A stretch of 35,559 nt of DNA from a virus. Location of the stretch: positions 1-35,559 of the IMG/VR virus record IMGVR_UViG_3300025099_000068; one strand, given 5' to 3'. Position 1 is the first letter of the stretch. Every line of letters starts with the position of its first letter. The notes under the pieces were generated by a model. The model worked only from the letters and a program-made list of their open reading frames with translations. It made no database searches and was not told where the DNA came from. Shown here one piece after another: positions 5,886 through 15,636 of the stretch. Position numbers and translations under genes: made by a program.

Positions 5886-5887
5886 AG

Positions 5888-6157
5888 ATGGCGGTTTTGC
5901 CGCCTTCCGCAACTAAGGAAGAGTTCCGCGAATATGTCGTGGACCTTCGTGGACCTTTGTCGGACGAAGAGGTAGATGACTTGTGGGTGTGGCGGTTAAA
6001 GCTTCAAGGGATCAAGTTTGATGTTGGGGTGGGTTATCAGGCTTCGTTGCCTAAAGAGGAACAGGGTTTAACTATGAATGAGCGTGAAGCAAAAATTAGG
6101 AAAGAAGCAACAGACGCAGGATTGCGGATTGAGCCAGCTGGGGCTAGGTGGGTTTGA
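5888..6157 (+). CDS. Hypothetical protein upstream of portal (89 aa)
   Basis: 89 residues starting MAVLPPSATKEEFREYVVDL. Charged helical segments (about 9-40) and a C-terminal helix (NEREAKIRKEATDAG) suggest a small alpha-helical protein. No known domain recognised. It begins two bases after the preceding stop, and its stop overlaps the portal ATG in a TGATG junction, so it is translated with the portal gene. Function unknown. Confidence 0.7.
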   Translation: MAVLPPSATKEEFREYVVDLRGPLSDEEVDDLWVWRLKLQGIKFDVGVGYQASLPKEEQGLTMNEREAKIRKEATDAGLRIEPAGARWV

Positions 6158-8046
6158 TGCCGTCGTATGGTTCTAAGCGTAAGAAACCTAAGAGTGAACT
6201 TTTTGAGTTGTATAACCGAAGGTTAGATATTTCTCGTCGTTGGCGGGAACAGGAGGGTTTAGATAGTTTATGGCATCGTTTAATCGACTTGTATCGTGGA
6301 AAGCATTGGGCTCCTGGTTCAGAAGGTCAAGACCTTGTGGCTGTAAATTTGGCTTTTTCAACCGTAAATGTGATTGCACCGTCTGTTTCTGTGAACCATC
6401 CGAAAATTGTTGTTTCCCCTAATGAACCTGAGAATGATGATCGTGCTGCGTTTGTTGAGGCTGTAGTTAATTATTTGTGGAAGCATTACGATTTCCGCAC
6501 TCCGTTCCGTCGCGCTGTTAAAGATTTTCTTATTTTGGGGCATGGTTGGGTAAAAGTTGGTTGGCGTTTTATAGAGCAGGAACAGTCTTTATCTGATGCT
6601 GAACGTGAAGAGATGATGCAGCAAGGGTTAATGGAAGCTGATCGTTACGCTGAGGGTGTTCCTTTGATGGCAGGTGATTTGCCTACGGATGAAGATATTA
6701 GAAATGGGGTTCCTAAAACGGAATCTCGCGTAGTTGATGATCGACCTTTTGTGGAGCGTGTTTCTCCTTTTGACATTTTTGTTGATCCTGAAGCGACTTG
6801 CATGGATGATGCAACGTGGATAGCGCAACGTGTTGTTCGACCTTTAGAAGAGGCTCAACGTGATAAGCGTTACCGTCAAAGTACTCGCCGTAAGTTATCT
6901 GCTGATGCTGGTTTGAATCCTCGTTACACAGACGATTATGAACGCAATAGAAGCGGAACTGATATTGAGAGGGTCACTGTTTGGGAATTTTACGATATGG
7001 AAAACAATACGATGAGTGTTTTGTCTTCCAATGGTGACGATTTCTTAATCGATCCGAAACCTATGCCTTACGCTTACGGTCAACCTTTTGTAATGGTTCG
7101 GAACTATGACGTTCCTGACCATTTTTATCCAATGGGTGATTTGGAAGCTATAGAGCCTTTGCAGGAAGAACTTAATAAGACTCGTACTCAGTTGGTTCAG
7201 CATCGTAAACGTTACGCTCGTAAATATCTTTACCATGAACGTTCGTTTGGTCCTGAAGGTCGTTCTGCTTTAGAAGCAGACGATGATGGTCGGTTAGTTC
7301 CTGTTGTTGATGAGAACAGACCTCTTTCTGAGGTTGTTGTCCCTATGCCACAGATACCTATATCTCCTGAAATATATAATCATTCAGCGATCATTGAGGA
7401 TGATATAAACACTGTTTCTGGTTTAAGCGAGTATGCGCGTGGCGGTATGCCTGAGATACGTCGTACTGCTACAGAGGCTTCTATTTTGGCTGATGCTCAG
7501 AACGCTAGAGCTTCTGACAAACTTGCAATTATTGAGTTGGGGATCGGCGCAATCGCTCGCCGTGTTATCCAGTTGATGCAGCAATACATGACTGGGGATC
7601 AGATGGCTCGTATCACTGGCAAAAATGGTGACAATCTTTATATCCCATTTAGTCGAGATGACATTGTTGGCGAATACGATTTCGATGTTGAAGCAGGTTC
7701 TACTCAACCTATGAACGACACGATTCGTAAGCAACAAGCTGTTTCTTTATTGAATGCTGTTGCCCCTCTTGTCGGTACTGTTATTGATCCTTCTGCGTTG
7801 GCTCGCCATGTATTACAACAAGGATTTGGCATTAAGAACCCTGAAAAGTTTTTAATGCAGCAGCAACCACCTATGCCTGGTGCTGAAGGTGGGCAACCAC
7901 CTAGCCCTGATGGTGGGATGCCTATGGGACCACCTGTTGCTGAACCTCCTGGTATGGAACAAGCGTTTGCACCTACTGGCGGTGTGCCGCCTGAGATTTT
8001 GACTCAGTTGCAGAATCAGATGGGTATGTCTTTGCCTTCTCTTTAA
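6157..8046 (+). CDS. Portal protein
   Basis: 629 residues. The protein forms the ring at the capsid vertex through which DNA enters and leaves. Portal-like features are the N-terminal NLAFSTVNVIAPSVSVNHPKIVVSP, the central VSPFDIFVDPEAT (about 210-222) and the helical stem ARGGMPEIRRTATEAS followed by a long amphipathic helix. The C terminus is Pro/Gly/Met-rich (about 570-629). This layout resembles portals of P22-like and other short-tailed phages. ATG 6157 is chosen for its TGATG overlap; an in-frame GTG at 6148 is the alternative. Position after terminase and before scaffold supports the call. Confidence 0.88.
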   Translation: MPSYGSKRKKPKSELFELYNRRLDISRRWREQEGLDSLWHRLIDLYRGKHWAPGSEGQDLVAVNLAFSTVNVIAPSVSVNHPKIVVSPNEPENDDRAAFVEAVVNYLWKHYDFRTPFRRAVKDFLILGHGWVKVGWRFIEQEQSLSDAEREEMMQQGLMEADRYAEGVPLMAGDLPTDEDIRNGVPKTESRVVDDRPFVERVSPFDIFVDPEATCMDDATWIAQRVVRPLEEAQRDKRYRQSTRRKLSADAGLNPRYTDDYERNRSGTDIERVTVWEFYDMENNTMSVLSSNGDDFLIDPKPMPYAYGQPFVMVRNYDVPDHFYPMGDLEAIEPLQEELNKTRTQLVQHRKRYARKYLYHERSFGPEGRSALEADDDGRLVPVVDENRPLSEVVVPMPQIPISPEIYNHSAIIEDDINTVSGLSEYARGGMPEIRRTATEASILADAQNARASDKLAIIELGIGAIARRVIQLMQQYMTGDQMARITGKNGDNLYIPFSRDDIVGEYDFDVEAGSTQPMNDTIRKQQAVSLLNAVAPLVGTVIDPSALARHVLQQGFGIKNPEKFLMQQQPPMPGAEGGQPPSPDGGMPMGPPVAEPPGMEQAFAPTGGVPPEILTQLQNQMGMSLPSL

Positions 8047-8104
8047 TGGGACACCTTTGCCGTGTGTTTAGGAGCAGCCCATTAGGACTCCAAAGGAGAG
8101 GCTT

Positions 8105-8842
8105 ATGCCCGAAGAAACTGAACTAACGGAATCCGTACAAGCGGACACTCCAGAAAGTTCTACAGAAGTAGTTGCGGAACCTGCTGGCGAAACCTACACC
8201 ATAAAGGTAGACGGCGGAGAACAACAGGTCACCCTAGATGAACTTCAAGATGGATACAGCAGACAAGCGGATTACACACGTAAAACGCAAGAGCTGGCAT
8301 CCGAACGTCAACGCCTGCAACAGTATGAAGCAATAGGGAAGGCGCTGGAGGCTGATCCAGCGGCGACTTTAGAAGCTTTATCTACTGCGTTTGGAGTTGA
8401 GGACAACACCAGAATCACTAATACCACTGATACAGAGGATAGATGGGAAATGGATGACCCTCACGATAAGAGATTAGCAAAACTCGAAACGCAGATTGAA
8501 CAACAGGCGAAGGTGCAAAGACAACAAGACTTGGAGAAAGAAATTTCAGGTTTGAAAAATCGGTTCGGTGAGTTCGATGAACAAGAACTGTTTTCTCATG
8601 CTTTGAAAGAACAAATTCCGAATTTAGAAGCAGCGTTCACGCACATGCGGTTCTCTGATGTCGCTGAAAAAGCTCAGCGGCTAGAGGAAGAACAAGAACG
8701 TGTCCAATCTAAACGTGAAGCGTCAGTTGTTGAGGGGGGAGCAACTAAACAGGCGGGGAGCGTTGTGAGAGGTGGAGTTGGTGAAACTCCTACTTCTATA
8801 AGGGATGCTTTTCTTCAGGCTAAAGAACAACTTGGGTCATAA
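8105..8842 (+). CDS. Scaffolding protein (putative)
   Basis: 245 residues, acidic and highly helical. The N-terminal motif YTIKVDGGEQQVTLDELQDG followed by YSRQADYTRKTQELASERQR (about 30-70) is common in phage scaffold-like proteins encoded between portal and capsid genes. A long coiled-coil-like Gln/Glu-rich stretch follows (about 120-210). Scaffolds guide assembly of capsid subunits and leave before DNA packaging. The SD AAAGGAGAGG precedes ATG 8105. No protease is visible nearby. Confidence 0.75.
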   Translation: MPEETELTESVQADTPESSTEVVAEPAGETYTIKVDGGEQQVTLDELQDGYSRQADYTRKTQELASERQRLQQYEAIGKALEADPAATLEALSTAFGVEDNTRITNTTDTEDRWEMDDPHDKRLAKLETQIEQQAKVQRQQDLEKEISGLKNRFGEFDEQELFSHALKEQIPNLEAAFTHMRFSDVAEKAQRLEEEQERVQSKREASVVEGGATKQAGSVVRGGVGETPTSIRDAFLQAKEQLGS

Positions 8843-8870
8843 CCCTATAACTCTCAGGAGGAGAAACTAA

Positions 8871-9821
8871 ATGGCTGGTAACGCCAACTTTGATGAAATC
8901 CTCTCTACAACTTTGAACAACTATGTTCCAAAGCTAGAGGATAATGTCTTCACAGCACGCCCTCTGTTCTATGCTTTAACAAAGGATAAGAACATTCGTC
9001 GTGTAGATGGAGGCGCTAAAATTGTAGTGCCTATTATTTATGGCGCTAACGCTGCTGCTGGATCATACAGCGGCACCGATACCCTAAGCACAACTGCTTC
9101 AACTGGTATTACGTCTGCTGAATTTGACTGGGGTCAATACGCAGCAACTATTACCATTTCAGGTATTGAAGAAGCTAAAAACAACGGTGAAGCTGCGATT
9201 ATTGACCTTCTCGAAGGCAAAATCATGCAAGCCGAAGAAACCATTATCGAGAACATGAACACCATGCTTCACGGTAACGGTACAGGCAACTCAGGTAAAG
9301 ACTGGAATGGTCTTGGTAACTTGGTTGAATCTGCTGATGCTACCGTTGGTGGTATCAACAACGCTTCAGGTCAAGGTAACGACTGGTGGGAATCATACGA
9401 GGAGAACACTGATACTGCTCTTACTCTTGCCCACATGAGAACCGCTTACAACAGCGTTTCTGTTGGTAACGATCAACCTGATATTCAAATTACAACGCAA
9501 ACTCTGTACGAGAAATACGAATCTCTACTTCAGCCACAGCTTCGGTACACCGATGCTGACACCGCTGATGCAGGTTTCCAAAACCTCGTTCACAAAGGTG
9601 CGCCTGTAACATTTGATGCTGCTTGCCCTGCCGAAGTTATGTATTTCCTTAACACGAAATACCTTCGCCTCGTAGGTCATTCAGATGTTTGGTTCAAACC
9701 AACTCCGTTTGTACGTCCGAACAGTCAAGATGCTGTGTACTCACAAATTCTTTGCTACGGACAATTAACAGTAAGCAACCGCGCTCGTCAAGGAAAATTG
9801 ACAGCAAAGTCAGCTAGTTAA
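8871..9821 (+). CDS. Major capsid protein
   Basis: 316 residues starting MAGNANFDEILSTTLNNYVP with a strong SD (CAGGAGGAGAAACTA). The long helix with EEAKNNGEAAIIDLLEGKIM (about 100-120) followed by an extended Gly/Asn-rich loop, and the C-terminal FKPTPFVRPNSQDAVYSQILCYGQL, resemble HK97-fold capsid proteins of short-tailed and marine phages. No long N-terminal delta domain is seen, consistent with a separate scaffold gene upstream. A strong hairpin follows the gene (9837-9860). Confidence 0.82.
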   Translation: MAGNANFDEILSTTLNNYVPKLEDNVFTARPLFYALTKDKNIRRVDGGAKIVVPIIYGANAAAGSYSGTDTLSTTASTGITSAEFDWGQYAATITISGIEEAKNNGEAAIIDLLEGKIMQAEETIIENMNTMLHGNGTGNSGKDWNGLGNLVESADATVGGINNASGQGNDWWESYEENTDTALTLAHMRTAYNSVSVGNDQPDIQITTQTLYEKYESLLQPQLRYTDADTADAGFQNLVHKGAPVTFDAACPAEVMYFLNTKYLRLVGHSDVWFKPTPFVRPNSQDAVYSQILCYGQLTVSNRARQGKLTAKSAS

Positions 9822-9836
9822 CAAACTTAGGGTGGT

Positions 9837-9860
9837 GGAGGTTGGACCCCCCAACCCTCC
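9837..9860 (+). terminator. Strong hairpin downstream of capsid gene
   Basis: GGAGGTTGG-ACCCC-CCAAC(C)CTCC forms a 9-bp GC-rich stem with one bulge, 15 nt after the capsid stop. No U-run follows, so it may act as an RNA 3'-end stabiliser or partial attenuator favouring high capsid expression rather than as a full terminator. Confidence 0.45.
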
Positions 9861-9893
9861 ATCCTTCACCGCCCCTTCACCTTTGGAGTTCAG

Positions 9894-10166
9894 ATGTCTC
9901 GTACACATTTCGCAGTCGGATATAAGACTGGTCAACGCCCCGCTCACGAAGCGCCTGGCGCTCGACCTGTCGGTTCTTATAGGGACAACATGGGGGGCAA
10001 TGTTCGCCCTGTAGTTTCTGACTGGGATGACTGGACTGGTGAAGAGGTAGGGCGCGTGGAGGAAACTCCGCGCTGTTCTTCCGTTAAAAAAGACGGCGGC
10101 GAATGTCAAGCTTTCGCAATAGTCGGTTCCACTCGGTGTGTCGCCCATCAGGAGGCAACTAAGTGA
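9894..10166 (+). CDS. Small Cys/His motif protein after capsid (90 aa)
   Basis: 90 residues. The C-terminal part has C61-x8-C70-x9-C-x2-H (RCSSVKKDGGECQ ... RCVAHQ), a spacing seen in many small phage and bacterial proteins with a C-x8-C-x10-C-x2-H type zinc-binding motif. The N-terminal half is polar and Gly-rich. The role is unknown; its position between capsid and adaptor suggests a virion accessory or DNA-associated protein. The GTG start of the next gene overlaps its stop (GTGA), with the SD AGGAGG in its last codons. Confidence 0.7.
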   Translation: MSRTHFAVGYKTGQRPAHEAPGARPVGSYRDNMGGNVRPVVSDWDDWTGEEVGRVEETPRCSSVKKDGGECQAFAIVGSTRCVAHQEATK

Positions 10167-10888
10167 GATTAGATGAAATGCGGAACTACGTTCGCAGCGT
10201 CGTCGATATTGATTCAACTGACATTTCAGATGACACGTTAAATAGGATGATTGGCGAAGGTTACGACCTCGTTGTGTATTCCAAAAAGCGTTGGCCTTTT
10301 TTAGAGGTTGAAACTACTTTTTCTACAGTTGCAAGTACTAAAGATTATTCTTTGGCAACTGTTGGTGCTTCTATTTCTGTCACCCATGATGGTTCTTCTC
10401 ATACTCCTGGTATGAGGGAGATCGCTTCGGTTAGAACTGACGATCATGTGGTGCAATACATAGGTAGAGATGATGGGGATGTGGTCAATCCTTTGGATGT
10501 GACTACTACTGGGGAGCCTTTAGAGTGGGCTTTTTGGGGTGAAACTTTAAGGTTTTACCCAGTCCCTGACGCTGTTTATACCGTTACTGTTCGTGGGTTC
10601 CGTAACGCTGTGGCGTTTGGGGCTGGTTCTTCTGCTACCGCTACCCCTGATTTGCCAACTCCGTTTCATCAGACGTTGGCTACTTATGCTTTGGCGCGTG
10701 CTTATCAGCAGCAAGAAGATATTCAGATGGCGAATCACTATTTTGCTGTGTTCCAGCAAGAAATAGATAATCTTTCCGCTCGTTACGATGACGCTCCTGC
10801 TCCACAACCTATTATTCTTAACGCTCGTTCTAACTCTCGTTGGAGAGCTGAGGTTTTGCCTGCCAGGTTGCGTTACTCTTGGGAGTAA
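10163..10888 (+). CDS. Head-to-tail adaptor protein (putative)
   Basis: 241 residues. The N-terminal helical motif (DSTDISDDTLNRMIGEGYDLVV followed by KKRWPFLEVE, split here for clarity) and the beta-rich middle with LRFYPVPDAVYTVTVRGFR match the adaptor/tail-tubular-A type of short-tailed phages, which docks below the portal. The C-terminal helices YALARAYQQQEDIQMANHYF also fit. The GTG at 10163 is chosen as start because AGGAGGCAACTAA precedes it; ATG 10175 is a weaker alternative. Flanked by capsid-side and nozzle-like genes. Confidence 0.7.
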   Translation: MRLDEMRNYVRSVVDIDSTDISDDTLNRMIGEGYDLVVYSKKRWPFLEVETTFSTVASTKDYSLATVGASISVTHDGSSHTPGMREIASVRTDDHVVQYIGRDDGDVVNPLDVTTTGEPLEWAFWGETLRFYPVPDAVYTVTVRGFRNAVAFGAGSSATATPDLPTPFHQTLATYALARAYQQQEDIQMANHYFAVFQQEIDNLSARYDDAPAPQPIILNARSNSRWRAEVLPARLRYSWE

Positions 10889-10891
10889 CTG

Positions 10892-12478
10892 ATGGCTGAT
10901 AGGCAGTATAAATTACTTCAGCAACAAGATTTTACAGGTGGCTTAAATTTTCGAGCGGACCAATTCAGTTTGGCTGCTAACGAATCTCCTGATTTGTTGA
11001 ATATAGATGTGGACCCTAGAGGTGGCGTTAAGTTACGCAATGGGGTAGAGGCACATAACTCTTCTGCTACTGCGAACACGATCACTAATGTTTGGGAGCA
11101 TCACGAAACTGGTGGTACTTCTCAAATCATGGTTTCTCACGGCAACAAGGTTGCCTATTCTACTTCTGGTTCTTTTACTGATGTTATTGGTGGTGGCGGT
11201 CAGCCAGCAGCTAATTCTGTTACTACTCTTTCGCGGGGCGTGACTTTCAATAACATTAATTATTCACAGAATGGTACGGATCAGCCTTTGAAATGGGATG
11301 GCGGTACTGCTACTCGTTTAACGCAATCTTTTAATGATTCTTTGACTCCTGCTGGCGGGAATATGCCTATCGCTACTCATGTAGCGGTTTGGGCTGAGCA
11401 TGTTTGGGTCGCTGACACTACTGAATCTGGTGCAGGGTATCCGAGTCGTCTTCGTTGGTCGCATACGGATCAGGCTGAGGATTGGAACTCAGATCATTAT
11501 GTTGATGTGAACGTGGGTGAGCATGGGGATCGCATAACTGCTTTGGTTCCGTTTGGGGATCGGTTACTGGTTTTTAAGCAAAACAGTGTTCACGCTATTT
11601 ATGGTTTCGATACTGAGTCTTTTCAGTTGGTTACTTTAACTAACGATATTGGTGCGAGGATGAACACGAATCCTGTGGTTTCTCGTTTGGGTGTTTTCTT
11701 TTGGTTCGCCGAACAAGGCGTTTATGTATATAACGACAACGGATTTGCTTGGGTGTTTGAAAAGATAGTTCCTGCTGTGAAAGATGGTTCGATTGGTTTA
11801 ACTAATCCTCCTTCTTTGATGTGGGGAGAGAATCGTTTGTATGTTTCGGTTGATTGGGGATCAGACCGAAGAGTGTTTGTTTTTGACCCTACTTTAGCTA
11901 AGGGAGGGTCTTGGGTTGTTCACGATATTGATGTGAATGCTTTGTTCAGGCATAGACCACCTAACGCTGCTCATGTCATGTTTGGCGTTAAAGGCGGAAG
12001 GTTGGTAAAGCTTGAACAGAGCAGAACTTCTGATTCTTACGATGGTTCTGCAACTACCCATATTAGTTCTCATTATCGGACTTCCTGGTTTGATGCGAAG
12101 ATGCCTACTGTTCGTAAAAGGTGGGGTCGCCCTAGAACTGTTGTTTTAGCTGACGCTTCTATCACGTTGCCGTTCAAGGTGTATTCCGATTATGACATGG
12201 CTGATGTTCACAGGTCTTTTAATGCTGTGATTCCAGGTCGTTCTTCTGCTTCTATTTGGGGGGCTGGTGGAGGTGCCGCTACATGGCAAGACGCAGAAGG
12301 AACTCAGGGTAATGGTGTGTGGGCTTCACCTGCGGAGGATTCCGCTACTGATATACAAAAACATCCGACACTTGGGACAGCATCGTCTATATCGGTGAAG
12401 GTCGAAGGTCCAACTACGAACAATACTTGGGAGTTGAACGCTTTAACTCTCACATATATGGTCAGGAGACTTAGGTAA
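10892..12478 (+). CDS. Tail nozzle / stabilisation protein (putative)
   Basis: 528 residues, rich in beta strands. The N-terminal phrase DFTGGLNFRADQFSLAANES then PDLLNIDVDPRGGVKLRNGV, and repeated W/Y-rich blades (LRWSHTDQAEDWNSDHYVDV, DRLLVFKQNSVHAIYG), resemble beta-propeller nozzle proteins such as tail tubular protein B or P22 gp10-type DNA stabilisation proteins. These close the short tail tube. It follows the adaptor with 3 nt between them and its stop overlaps the next gene (TAATG). Confidence 0.7.
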   Translation: MADRQYKLLQQQDFTGGLNFRADQFSLAANESPDLLNIDVDPRGGVKLRNGVEAHNSSATANTITNVWEHHETGGTSQIMVSHGNKVAYSTSGSFTDVIGGGGQPAANSVTTLSRGVTFNNINYSQNGTDQPLKWDGGTATRLTQSFNDSLTPAGGNMPIATHVAVWAEHVWVADTTESGAGYPSRLRWSHTDQAEDWNSDHYVDVNVGEHGDRITALVPFGDRLLVFKQNSVHAIYGFDTESFQLVTLTNDIGARMNTNPVVSRLGVFFWFAEQGVYVYNDNGFAWVFEKIVPAVKDGSIGLTNPPSLMWGENRLYVSVDWGSDRRVFVFDPTLAKGGSWVVHDIDVNALFRHRPPNAAHVMFGVKGGRLVKLEQSRTSDSYDGSATTHISSHYRTSWFDAKMPTVRKRWGRPRTVVLADASITLPFKVYSDYDMADVHRSFNAVIPGRSSASIWGAGGGAATWQDAEGTQGNGVWASPAEDSATDIQKHPTLGTASSISVKVEGPTTNNTWELNALTLTYMVRRLR

Positions 12479-13083
12479 TGACACTTTCAGTAACAACAGA
12501 TTTTTCGGCTGGTACAGCCATTGTTGCTTCAGAGGTTAATCAAAACTTTACTGATGTCGAAACTTACATTAATTCTAGTCCTGGTTTGTTACCTTTGTCT
12601 GGGGGAACTTTAACTGGAGCTTTGGTGGTTGGCGGGGATTTAACTGTTGATTCAAATACGTTGAAGGTTGATTCTTCCAATAATCGTGTTGGTATTAAAA
12701 AAGACCCTACTACTGAGCTGGATGTTAATGGGACGGTAACTGCGACTGCTTTTGCTGGCGCATTAACTGGGAACGTTACTGGGAATTGTTCTGGTACTGC
12801 TGCGACTGTTACTACTGCTGCACAGCCAAACATTACAAGTGTGGGGACTTTAACTGCTTTAACTGTTTCAGGGACAGTGACTATAGATTCGGTTGGGATT
12901 ACTGCTGTTCAAACAGGTTCCGAATCGTTTGCTGATAACGATACTTCTGTTATGACTTCTGCTGCTGTGCAGGATAAAATTGCGGCGGATGTTGCAACGT
13001 ATGGATACGCAAAAGTAACTATTGCTTCGTCTGCTCCTAGTGCTGGTGGGGCTGGGGAAATTTGGATTGATACGAGTTCCTGA
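12478..13083 (+). CDS. Tail fibre protein, short repeat type (201 aa)
   Basis: 201 residues, with an N-terminal FSAGTAIVASEVNQNFTDVE segment, followed by a low-complexity Thr/Gly/Val region (LPLSGGTLTGALVVGGDLTV, TGNVTGNCSGTAATVTTAAQ, PNITSVGTLTALTVSGTVTI). This style is common in fibres of marine and freshwater phages, where repeats form a trimeric beta shaft. The C terminus (APSAGGAGEIWIDTSS) resembles the G..GDFYIDT motif in the collagen-like fibre downstream. Coupled to both neighbours by TAATG and TGATG. Confidence 0.7.
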   Translation: MTLSVTTDFSAGTAIVASEVNQNFTDVETYINSSPGLLPLSGGTLTGALVVGGDLTVDSNTLKVDSSNNRVGIKKDPTTELDVNGTVTATAFAGALTGNVTGNCSGTAATVTTAAQPNITSVGTLTALTVSGTVTIDSVGITAVQTGSESFADNDTSVMTSAAVQDKIAADVATYGYAKVTIASSAPSAGGAGEIWIDTSS

Positions 13084-13817
13084 TGGCTGCGTTGAAACGT
13101 TCAACAGGGTCAGGAACAGGTAACTGGACATCTGTCCCTAATGGTACAAAAGTAAAAAGATCAACTGGGTCTGGTACAGGCAACTGGTCTAATCCGAAGC
13201 ATGTTTGGTATTCGACTGGTTCTGGTACTGGGAATTGGGTTAAAACTTGGTCTAAGTCTGATCCTGTAACGTACAGCTTTTATGCTACGAACTCTGGTTC
13301 TTGGCGACCTTCTGGGTGGCGTTCTTCTAACGAATGCCGTGTTGGTTCTTATGGATATGGGGACCATATATGCGTGATGGATTTCACCGCTGATACTGAT
13401 GACACTACAGGCATTACTTTTGCTACTGCTATAGCGGCTAGACCTACTTGCACTTCTTTAAGTGTTGCTGTTTTTAGGATGTCTGGAAGTGGGGCTTCTA
13501 CAACTGCAACTGGTAGTGGCGAGAGTTGGTATATGGGGCAGTATGACGGAACTATTGGTTCTGGCGATGCTGATGATTCTATAAATACGACGAATATGAC
13601 AACGTTTGCTACTGGGGCGGATAGTTGGGGTTCTAACGTGGCTCGTGCTTTTACTCTGAACACTTCTCTTGCTTCTGCACTGTCTACTAAAGAATTGTGG
13701 ATAGCGAATCGGACTTCTAGTTTTTCTTCTGATGGAGGCACTGATGCTACATATTCGGCTTTAGCGCCTCACACGAACGCTTTTAAGGCTCTTATTACTG
13801 TGACTTTGGATTACTGA
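13083..13817 (+). CDS. Putative fibre/adhesin with triple STGSGTGNW repeat (244 aa)
   Basis: 244 residues. Three copies of a (R/Y)STGSGTGNW unit lie at about 6-15, 26-35 and 43-52 within short K/W-rich linkers, and the rest is a Ser/Thr/Gly/Asp-rich beta-type domain (about 60-244). No enzyme motif. Its place between two fibre genes, joined to both by TGATG, suggests a receptor-binding or fibre-decoration protein. Family not recognised. Confidence 0.6.
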   Translation: MAALKRSTGSGTGNWTSVPNGTKVKRSTGSGTGNWSNPKHVWYSTGSGTGNWVKTWSKSDPVTYSFYATNSGSWRPSGWRSSNECRVGSYGYGDHICVMDFTADTDDTTGITFATAIAARPTCTSLSVAVFRMSGSGASTTATGSGESWYMGQYDGTIGSGDADDSINTTNMTTFATGADSWGSNVARAFTLNTSLASALSTKELWIANRTSSFSSDGGTDATYSALAPHTNAFKALITVTLDY

Positions 13818-15634
13818 TGGCTAATTTGCGTATCAATAAATCGCTTGGTCCTGATGTAACCGTTTCTTTAGCTAATTCCCCTAATTATCGGGGAACTTAT
13901 GCTTCTGGTACTGCGTATGTGGCTGGTGATGTTGTTGCTCATAGCGGTAGCGCTTATGTGGCTCGACAGAATACAACTGGGAATACACCTGGTGATACTG
14001 CTTATTGGCAGACTTTAGCGGCTCAGGGTGCGACTGGTTCGGCGGGAACTCAGGGAGTGACTGGCGCGACTGGATCAACTGGTCCTGCGGGTAGCACAGG
14101 TGCAACTGGTCCTGCTGGACCTACTGGCGCTACTGGAAGTCAAGGACCAGCAGGTGCGACAGGTTCTCAGGGTGCAACTGGCGCTGCGGGCGCAACAGGT
14201 TCGACTGGCGCTGCTGGTGCAGCAGCGACTATTGCTGTTGGTTCCACTTCGAGTGTTGTTAATTCTGGTACTGCTGCTGTAACTAATGCGGGTTCTTCTT
14301 CTGCGGCTACGTTCAACTTTGTATTGCGTGATGGTCCGACTGGTCCTGCGGGATCGACTGGGGCTACAGGCGCACAAGGACCAACTGGTGCGGCTGGAGC
14401 TGCTGGAGCGACTGGTTCTACTGGGGCTACTGGTGCTGCTGGTGCTGATGGCAAGACTGTTTTGAATGGGACAGGCGCTCCTTCAGGTGGTACTGGAGCA
14501 GATGGTGATTTTTACATTGATACAAACGCAGACGCAGTTTATGGTCCGAAGGCGAGCGGTTCTTGGGGTTCTGCTACTTCTTTGGTGGGACCAGCAGGGT
14601 CTACTGGTGCGACAGGAGCGGCAGGTCCAACTGGAGCGACTGGATCGCAGGGTCCGCAAGGGGCAACAGGGGCGCAGGGGGCGACTGGCGCGCAAGGTCC
14701 ACAAGGCGCGACTGGAGCTGCGGGGTCAGATGGTTCGGATGGTTCAGACGGTTCAACTGGCGCGACAGGTGCGGCTGGAGCAACTGGAGCCGCAGGAGCT
14801 GATGGTAAAACTGTATTAAATGGTAGTGGCGCTCCGTCTGGGGGGACTGGCGCTAATGGCGATTTCTATATTGACACTAATGCTGATGCTATTTATGGAC
14901 CTAAATCTGGTGGGTCGTGGGGGTCGGCTACTTCTTTAGTTGGTGCTACAGGCGCTACTGGTGCTGCGGGAAGTACTGGAGCTACAGGCGCTCAAGGCGC
15001 TACTGGCGCTCAGGGTGCTACAGGTGCAGCGGGGGCTGATGCAACTATTGGTGGTTCTAACACTCAAGTTCAATATAACAGTTCTGGTTCTTTGGCTGGT
15101 TCAGCGAATTTAACTTTTGATGGTTCGACTGTATCTGTTAGTAGCGGTACAGAAAATATAGGGCTTAAAATTACTTCTACTGATGAGTATGCTTTAATTT
15201 CTTTCGCCGATGATGGGGCTACTGCTCATGGGTATGCCGCTATAGGCGGCCAAGATAACGGTTTGGCTCTCTTTGCTGGTGGTAATCAGAGAGTAACGGT
15301 TTTATCTGATGGCAAGGTTGGTATTGGAAAATCTGATCCTGCTACTGCATTGGATGTTGTTGGGACAATAGATTCAACAGTGAACCCTCCTCCTATCGTA
15401 GAAACATTTGCTTCTCAAAGCATTTCAGCCTCAGGTACTACTGTGACGTTTACTTCTAGCAGGTTTGCTTCTGCACCTAACGTAATGGTCACACAAGCAA
15501 ACAGTGGCGGTGGCGCAAGCAAAGTACCAAACGTAGACAACATTACTGCTTCGTCTTGCAGAGTTTTCTTGCTTAACACCTCGAATAGTTTTGTAGCAGG
15601 CGACGCTTCACTTCTAGTGACTTTGGAGGTTTAG
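13817..15634 (+). CDS. Collagen-like tail fibre (605 aa)
   Basis: 605 residues. N-terminal segment 22-66 ([20 protein letters not shown], then GSAYVARQN) resembles a small carbohydrate-binding CBM5/12-like fold. Gly-X-Y collagen-like repeats ([10 protein letters not shown] style) fill about 71-135, 173-210, 258-328 and 375-408. A 50-residue module ([10 protein letters not shown] ... [10 protein letters not shown] ... SATSLVG) occurs twice, at about 209-258 and 327-376. The C-terminal domain (about 415-605) is beta-rich and probably carries the trimer tip. Such proteins form trimeric receptor-binding fibres. An SD for the next gene lies at its 3' end. Confidence 0.85.
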   Translation: MANLRINKSLGPDVTVSLANSPNYRGTYASGTAYVAGDVVAHSGSAYVARQNTTGNTPGDTAYWQTLAAQGATGSAGTQGVTGATGSTGPAGSTGATGPAGPTGATGSQGPAGATGSQGATGAAGATGSTGAAGAAATIAVGSTSSVVNSGTAAVTNAGSSSAATFNFVLRDGPTGPAGSTGATGAQGPTGAAGAAGATGSTGATGAAGADGKTVLNGTGAPSGGTGADGDFYIDTNADAVYGPKASGSWGSATSLVGPAGSTGATGAAGPTGATGSQGPQGATGAQGATGAQGPQGATGAAGSDGSDGSDGSTGATGAAGATGAAGADGKTVLNGSGAPSGGTGANGDFYIDTNADAIYGPKSGGSWGSATSLVGATGATGAAGSTGATGAQGATGAQGATGAAGADATIGGSNTQVQYNSSGSLAGSANLTFDGSTVSVSSGTENIGLKITSTDEYALISFADDGATAHGYAAIGGQDNGLALFAGGNQRVTVLSDGKVGIGKSDPATALDVVGTIDSTVNPPPIVETFASQSISASGTTVTFTSSRFASAPNVMVTQANSGGGASKVPNVDNITASSCRVFLLNTSNSFVAGDASLLVTLEV

Positions 15635-15636
15635 TT

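Noticed and set aside
9832-10014. 60-codon ORF after the capsid gene
   Set aside because: It begins inside the GC-rich hairpin and overlaps the better-supported Cys/His protein in another frame.
14075-14819. Long antisense and alternate-frame ORFs over the collagen-like fibre
   Set aside because: They arise from the periodic Gly-X-Y coding pattern and have low-complexity Ser/Arg or Ala/Pro translations without start signals.
13817-15634. Diversity-generating retroelement acting on the repeat-rich fibre
   Set aside because: No reverse transcriptase ORF or template repeat is present, and the repeat copies differ at synonymous sites, not at adenines in a template-like way.
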